Shown: positions 7,351 through 10,034 of the stretch, in pieces | Position numbering within the stretch: position 1 is the stretch's first letter | Layout of the letters: each line of letters begins with the position of its first letter | Assembly (NCBI GenBank): GCA_937873165.1 | Contig: CALMVH010000113.1 | Span: 1-10,034, forward strand | Direction of reading: 5' to 3' | DNA: 10,034 nt | Source of the DNA: an uncultured Rhodospirillales bacterium | GTDB lineage: Bacteria > Pseudomonadota > Alphaproteobacteria > CALMVH01 | Position numbers and translations under genes: made by a program | The notes under the pieces: generated by a model | What the model saw: the letters and a program-made list of their open reading frames with translations, nothing else | Database searches by the model: none | What the model was told of the DNA's origin: nothing

Positions 7351-8151
7351 ATGGCCCGCATTGAGAAGAAGACCAGGCGTTATCCCAGCGATCTGACGGA
7401 CGAGGAGTGGTGTGCGATCGAGCCCCTGCTTCCAAAGCCCGACCGGCGCGGACGCAAGCGTGTCGTCGATCTTCGAGAGATATTGAACGCGATCAGGTAC
7501 ATGGTGCGTTCGGGGATCGAATGGCGGATGATGCCGATCCACTTTGCGCCCTGGCAGACTGTGTACTGGTGGTTCCGGCGGTTCGTGCGGTTGTTCCTGT
7601 TCCGGACGATCCACGATGTGGCATTGATGCTGGATCGTGAGCGCGCCGGGCGCGAGGCAAGCCCCAGTGCCGGCGTGATTGACAGCCAGACCGTCAAGGC
7701 CCCTGCCGCAAGGGGCGCAAAAGGCTACGATGCCGCCAAGAAGACCGTAGGCCGCAAGCGGCACATCGCGGTGGATACGGACGGGCGGCTGCTCATGGTG
7801 AACCTGACCACGGCCGATATCTCCGACAGCGCGGGCGCGCAGCCCATTCTTGATGCGATCCGCCAGCGCTGGCCATGGGTGAAGCACCTGTTCGCCGATG
7901 GCGCATACGACCGCCGCAAGCTCATGGACAAGGCAGCCTACCTCGACTTCGTGATCGAAGTCATCCGGCGCAACGACGATCAATCCGGCTTCGAGGTCCT
8001 GCCACGCCGCTGGATGGTCGAACGCAGCTTCGGATGGCTGACACGATACCGCCGCCTCGTGCGAGACTACGAAGCACGCCTGGACGTGTCAGAAGCCATG
8101 ATCTACGCGGCAATGGGTAGCCTGCTCGTCCGCAGAACCGCACATGACTGA
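7351..8151 (+). CDS. IS5-family DDE transposase
   Basis: A 266-aa transposase. The N-terminal helical region (about 10-85, YPSDLTDEEW to WWFRRF) is the DNA-binding part typical of IS5 relatives. The catalytic RNase H-like fold has D111 in DSQTVK, D183 in FADGAYD and E224 in VERSFGWLTRYRRL, so the DDE triad is intact. The GAKGYDAAKKTVGRKRHI segment (122-139) is also family-typical. I prefer the ATG at 7351 (MARIEKK), with GAGAG ten bases upstream. An in-frame ATG at 7324 would add nine residues and is a real alternative. The stop overlaps the right inverted repeat, as is common in compact IS elements. No frameshift is seen, so the element may still be active. Confidence 0.92.
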   Translation: MARIEKKTRRYPSDLTDEEWCAIEPLLPKPDRRGRKRVVDLREILNAIRYMVRSGIEWRMMPIHFAPWQTVYWWFRRFVRLFLFRTIHDVALMLDRERAGREASPSAGVIDSQTVKAPAARGAKGYDAAKKTVGRKRHIAVDTDGRLLMVNLTTADISDSAGAQPILDAIRQRWPWVKHLFADGAYDRRKLMDKAAYLDFVIEVIRRNDDQSGFEVLPRRWMVERSFGWLTRYRRLVRDYEARLDVSEAMIYAAMGSLLVRRTAHD

Positions 8152-8167
8152 TTTATCAAACGGACTC
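8150..8167 (-). repeat. IS right terminal inverted repeat
   Basis: 18 bp, the imperfect reverse complement of 7271-7288. It overlaps the last two bases of the transposase stop codon and is followed by TGA, not the TTA found on the left. Confidence 0.85.
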
Positions 8168-8214
8168 TGAGCCCCAGAACTCTCTGTAGTTATACCTTAC
8201 GATGAGAGCTCGAC

Positions 8215-8898
8215 GTGCCGATCAACAGCTGCTGGGGTGAGCAGAACCGTTTGCGGATTCTAAGCGAGTTCGACATCAGGCCGATCCACCATATGCACGC
8301 GCCTGGAGATACGAAGATCCAAAGCTGCTCCGGGCGCGGTGTGGAGACCTATTTCTATGTGTTGGAGTATCGTAACAAACGTAACCCCGAGGGCCACGGC
8401 ACGAGTTTCGCTGGCCGGCACTGCGCGGAAGCCATGCTGCGCTTGTTGGGCCTGCCCCGGCTGAAACCTGAAGTGCTCTTCCCCGACCAGCCGCAACCAC
8501 CTCAGCCCAGCGCTGGGGCCAGCACTGAAGCTGCAGCAACCCGCGAGCGTCCAGTCCCGCTCACGCCGCTGAACCAGGAGATCAGCGAGGTGCTGAACCT
8601 GATGGTTTGGGACGGCTTGCCAAACCCGCCCAGGGCTACTGGTCCAATCACAAGACTACTCACCTCGCTTCGCCAGTCACCCGATCGGGATCTGGCCTTT
8701 CCAGACGTGAAGGCACTGAATACGACAGTTGCAGGCTGGGTCAGACAAGATCCGCGCGGCATCCGGACGGTAGGTGACAAGCTCGAACGTAAGTACGGCA
8801 AGCCCGTTCACGTTCGGCAGTTCCCCGAGATCCACAAGGTGCTTGTCCGCCGAAACACTCTCGACCGGATCAACCCGGCGCAAACCTATAGCAGCTGA
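8215..8898 (+). CDS. Unrecognised 227-aa protein, two domains joined by a Pro/Ala linker
   Basis: I do not recognise this protein. Residues 1-88 form a compact segment with several possible metal ligands (C6, H25, H26, H28, C38, H61, H69, C70) and a YFYVLEYRNKR strand-like stretch. Residues 88-117 are a low-complexity Pro/Gln/Ala/Thr linker. Residues 118-213 look like a helical second domain (LNQEISEVLNLMVWDG to KVLVRR). No signal peptide or membrane segment is seen. The GTG at 8215 is the first possible start after an in-frame TGA at 8203. There is no strong ribosome binding site, and it begins only 47 bases past the IS, so the N-terminus could have been lost in a rearrangement. The 3' end overlaps the convergent SRAP gene by 13 bases. 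Codon use resembles a genuine high-GC gene and no competing frame is more plausible, so it is probably real, function unknown. Confidence 0.65.
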   Translation: MPINSCWGEQNRLRILSEFDIRPIHHMHAPGDTKIQSCSGRGVETYFYVLEYRNKRNPEGHGTSFAGRHCAEAMLRLLGLPRLKPEVLFPDQPQPPQPSAGASTEAAATRERPVPLTPLNQEISEVLNLMVWDGLPNPPRATGPITRLLTSLRQSPDRDLAFPDVKALNTTVAGWVRQDPRGIRTVGDKLERKYGKPVHVRQFPEIHKVLVRRNTLDRINPAQTYSS

Positions 8899-9599
8899 TA
8901 GGTCCGGTTCGCCAAGGCTTCATCAGCAGTTTCGGCCTCGATCACTTCCGGCCCGTCATTGCGGGGTGAGTTGACCTTCGGCGATACGACCACGCGCTCG
9001 AAGCCGGTCATCGGGTTCGGCTTGACCAACACCCGCGCGGCCTCAGGCGAGCCTTCCAGGTACGTGCCCCAGTCCGCCCGGTCTACGATCAGCGGCATGC
9101 GTTCGTGTATCTCGCCTACCAGCGCGTTCGGCGCTGTGGTTAGTTCGACGTAGGTCAGTTCCGTACTGCCGCCTTCAGGGTTTTGCCACTCGCTCCACAC
9201 CCCGCCCATGGCGAAAGGCTGCCGGTCCTCGCGCCGGAACAGGAACGGCACCTTCTTCGGTGCCTTGCGACCCGGCTCGGCGACGGTCAGCCACTCATAG
9301 AACCCATCGCACGGCAACAGGCAACGTCGCCGGGCGAAGGCCTCCGACTTGCCCATGCTCTCGCCGCGCGCGTTGTAGAACGGTGGCCTGCCCTTCAGGC
9401 TCGCCACCTTGCCGTCGCGGTAGTCCCACGTCGCGAGTTCGATCCGGCGCTGGCCTGCCCCGTCCAGCCGCACGATTGGCGCGCGCTCGGTCACAGGCAG
9501 GTTCCAGCGCGGCGGGAAGTTCGGCGTCGGCCCGTGCCGCACCTCGAACATCTCCCGCAACTTGGTCAAGTCGGTCACGACCATCTTGCGCGCGCACAT
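8886..9599 (-). CDS. SRAP (YedK/HMCES-type) abasic-site-binding protein
   Basis: A 237-aa SOS-response-associated peptidase family protein. Characterised members (E. coli YedK, human HMCES) use Cys2 to form a thiazolidine crosslink with abasic sites in single-stranded DNA, shielding them. Start chosen at the ATG at 9599 because it places Cys at position 2 after Met removal (MCARK), with AGG seven bases upstream. Further signature: NAR.E (76-80, N76 and E80), RRCLLPCDGFYEW (91-103) with E102 matching the conserved Glu, and IHERMPLIV (164-172) with H165. Departures: the segment normally carrying WGLIPxW reads ATWDYRDGK, MCGR is MCAR, and the usual PADGFYEW has Cys in place of Ala. This is a divergent branch, perhaps plasmid- or phage-borne. 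It faces away from the partial gene at 9685. No recognisable LexA box is visible upstream. Confidence 0.9.
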   Translation of the reverse strand: MCARKMVVTDLTKLREMFEVRHGPTPNFPPRWNLPVTERAPIVRLDGAGQRRIELATWDYRDGKVASLKGRPPFYNARGESMGKSEAFARRRCLLPCDGFYEWLTVAEPGRKAPKKVPFLFRREDRQPFAMGGVWSEWQNPEGGSTELTYVELTTAPNALVGEIHERMPLIVDRADWGTYLEGSPEAARVLVKPNPMTGFERVVVSPKVNSPRNDGPEVIEAETADEALANRTYQLL

Positions 9600-9684
9600 A
9601 GGTTTACCTAAATCGGCCAAGTTGAGTGCGCTGACAACAAGCAGTACAACTGGTCCACATAATAACCAAGTGCGGGAGGGACAG
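9600..9684. promoter_or_regulatory. Short divergent intergenic region between SRAP and the 3'-partial gene
   Basis: 85 bases, more AT-rich than the DNA to the left, that must contain promoters or leaders for both divergent genes unless these lie in the neighbouring coding sequence. A CATAAT at 9658-9663 resembles a rightward -10, but no -35 sits at a normal distance. The strong ribosome binding site GGGAGGG is at 9674-9680. Confidence 0.4.
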
Positions 9685-10034
9685 GTGAGTGGTCTTTGGG
9701 ACGGTTTCATAGGCGCAATCATAGGAGCTATCGCTGGAGGCGCTATTTCGGAAATTGCAGCTTACAAGGCGACTGGGCGTCAAATCAAAGAGGCTGCCTT
9801 CGCAGCCCAGATTCAAGACGATGCTCGTGTACGCGGCTTTTTAGCCTCTGTATACGAAGAGATTGATGACATTTGGACCCGTTATCGTGAGCAATTCGGC
9901 GATAAGATCGACGCAGGTAAGTCAGATGCCGTTACAAATATGACATGGCCAGTATTTTCAGACTTTTTTAGTATTTATCATGGAAACACAGCTATTCTTG
10001 GTCGTATTCAGGATCGTATGTTGCGTCGCCAGAT
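9685..10034 (+). CDS. Small membrane-anchored protein of unknown function, 3'-truncated by the window
   Basis: The frame from the GTG at 9685 stays open to the window end (116 complete codons), so the gene is cut at its 3' end. GGGAGGG at 9674-9680 is a strong ribosome binding site four bases upstream; an in-frame GTG at 9670 is less likely because this site lies inside it. The N-terminus WDGFIGAIIGAIAGGAI (residues 5-21) is a Gly/Ala/Ile hydrophobic segment that could be a membrane anchor. It is followed by a charged, largely helical cytosolic-looking region (YKATGRQIKEAAF, then a stretch rich in Asp, Glu and Arg). This plan, a short N-terminal transmembrane helix plus helical body, is common among accessory proteins of mobile and defence regions, but no family is recognised. 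The DNA is clearly more AT-rich than the genes to the left, suggesting separate acquisition. Confidence 0.7.
   Translation, partial: MSGLWDGFIGAIIGAIAGGAISEIAAYKATGRQIKEAAFAAQIQDDARVRGFLASVYEEIDDIWTRYREQFGDKIDAGKSDAVTNMTWPVFSDFFSIYHGNTAILGRIQDRMLRRQ

Larger units (their letters stand above)
7271..8167 (+). mobile_element. IS5-family insertion sequence, complete
   Basis: An 897-bp element bounded by 18-bp terminal inverted repeats that match at 16 positions: left GAGGCTGTTTGATAAATC and right, read inward, GAGTCCGTTTGATAAATC. It carries one intact DDE transposase gene filling nearly its whole length. The transposase type and the TNA-like flanking triplets (TTA left, TGA right) fit the IS1031 subgroup of IS5, first described in acetic acid bacteria; the subgroup call is tentative. 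The two flanking triplets differ, so there is no proper target duplication. Confidence 0.88.

Noticed and set aside
7261..7983. 240-codon minus-strand frame across the IS
   Set aside because: Antisense to the intact transposase and crosses the IS boundary; typical GC-rich shadow.
9631..9651. Possible LexA/SOS box upstream of SRAP
   Set aside because: Neither GTTC-N7-GTTC nor CTGT-N8-ACAG is present; the nearest resemblance (GTTG and TGTTG on the minus strand) has wrong spacing and bases.
9600..9722. Upstream start for SRAP giving a hydrophobic, signal-like N-terminus
   Set aside because: It would bury the catalytic Cys that must be residue 2; the hydrophobic run is non-coding or opposite-gene DNA read by chance.

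Overview
The window looks like chromosomal or large-replicon DNA from a high-GC alphaproteobacterium. Acetobacteraceae is my best guess, from gene content and codon use; no rRNA or tRNA is present to test it. Nearly all of it is coding: there is no gene-free stretch over about 100 bases.

Left part (1-1772): the 3' portion of a gene for a tryptophan-rich, FecR-like/DUF6600-type secreted or periplasmic protein, cut by the window start. It converges with the next gene at a 20-base gap.

Centre (1793-7271): a pathway-like block built around a divergent promoter at about 5158-5228. Leftward run a chorismatase (XanB2/FkbO/Hyg5 family, making a hydroxybenzoate or related product from chorismate) and, overlapping it by one base, a TPR-containing GT41 (SPINDLY/O-GlcNAc-transferase-like) glycosyltransferase. 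Rightward run a flavin-dependent-halogenase-like enzyme with WxWxIP and FxxPxxSxG motifs and a GT2 glycosyltransferase. Chorismatase, halogenase-like protein and GT2 recall xanthomonadin/aryl-polyene pigment loci, where chorismate-derived hydroxybenzoate primes the polyene. No ketosynthase, ACP, dehydratase or ligase genes lie in the window, so this is either the edge of such a locus or a remnant.

IS element (7271-8167): an apparently intact IS5-family insertion sequence with 18-bp inverted repeats sits directly against the GT2 gene and supplies the last base of its stop codon. The flanking trinucleotides (TTA and TGA) are not identical, which suggests a rearrangement such as an IS-mediated deletion that may have removed the rest of the pathway.

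Right part (8168-10034): accessory-looking DNA. It holds an unrecognised 227-aa protein, a divergent SRAP/YedK-type abasic-site-protecting protein convergent with it (13-base overlap), and, facing away from SRAP, the start of a more AT-rich gene for a small membrane-anchored protein that runs off the window end.
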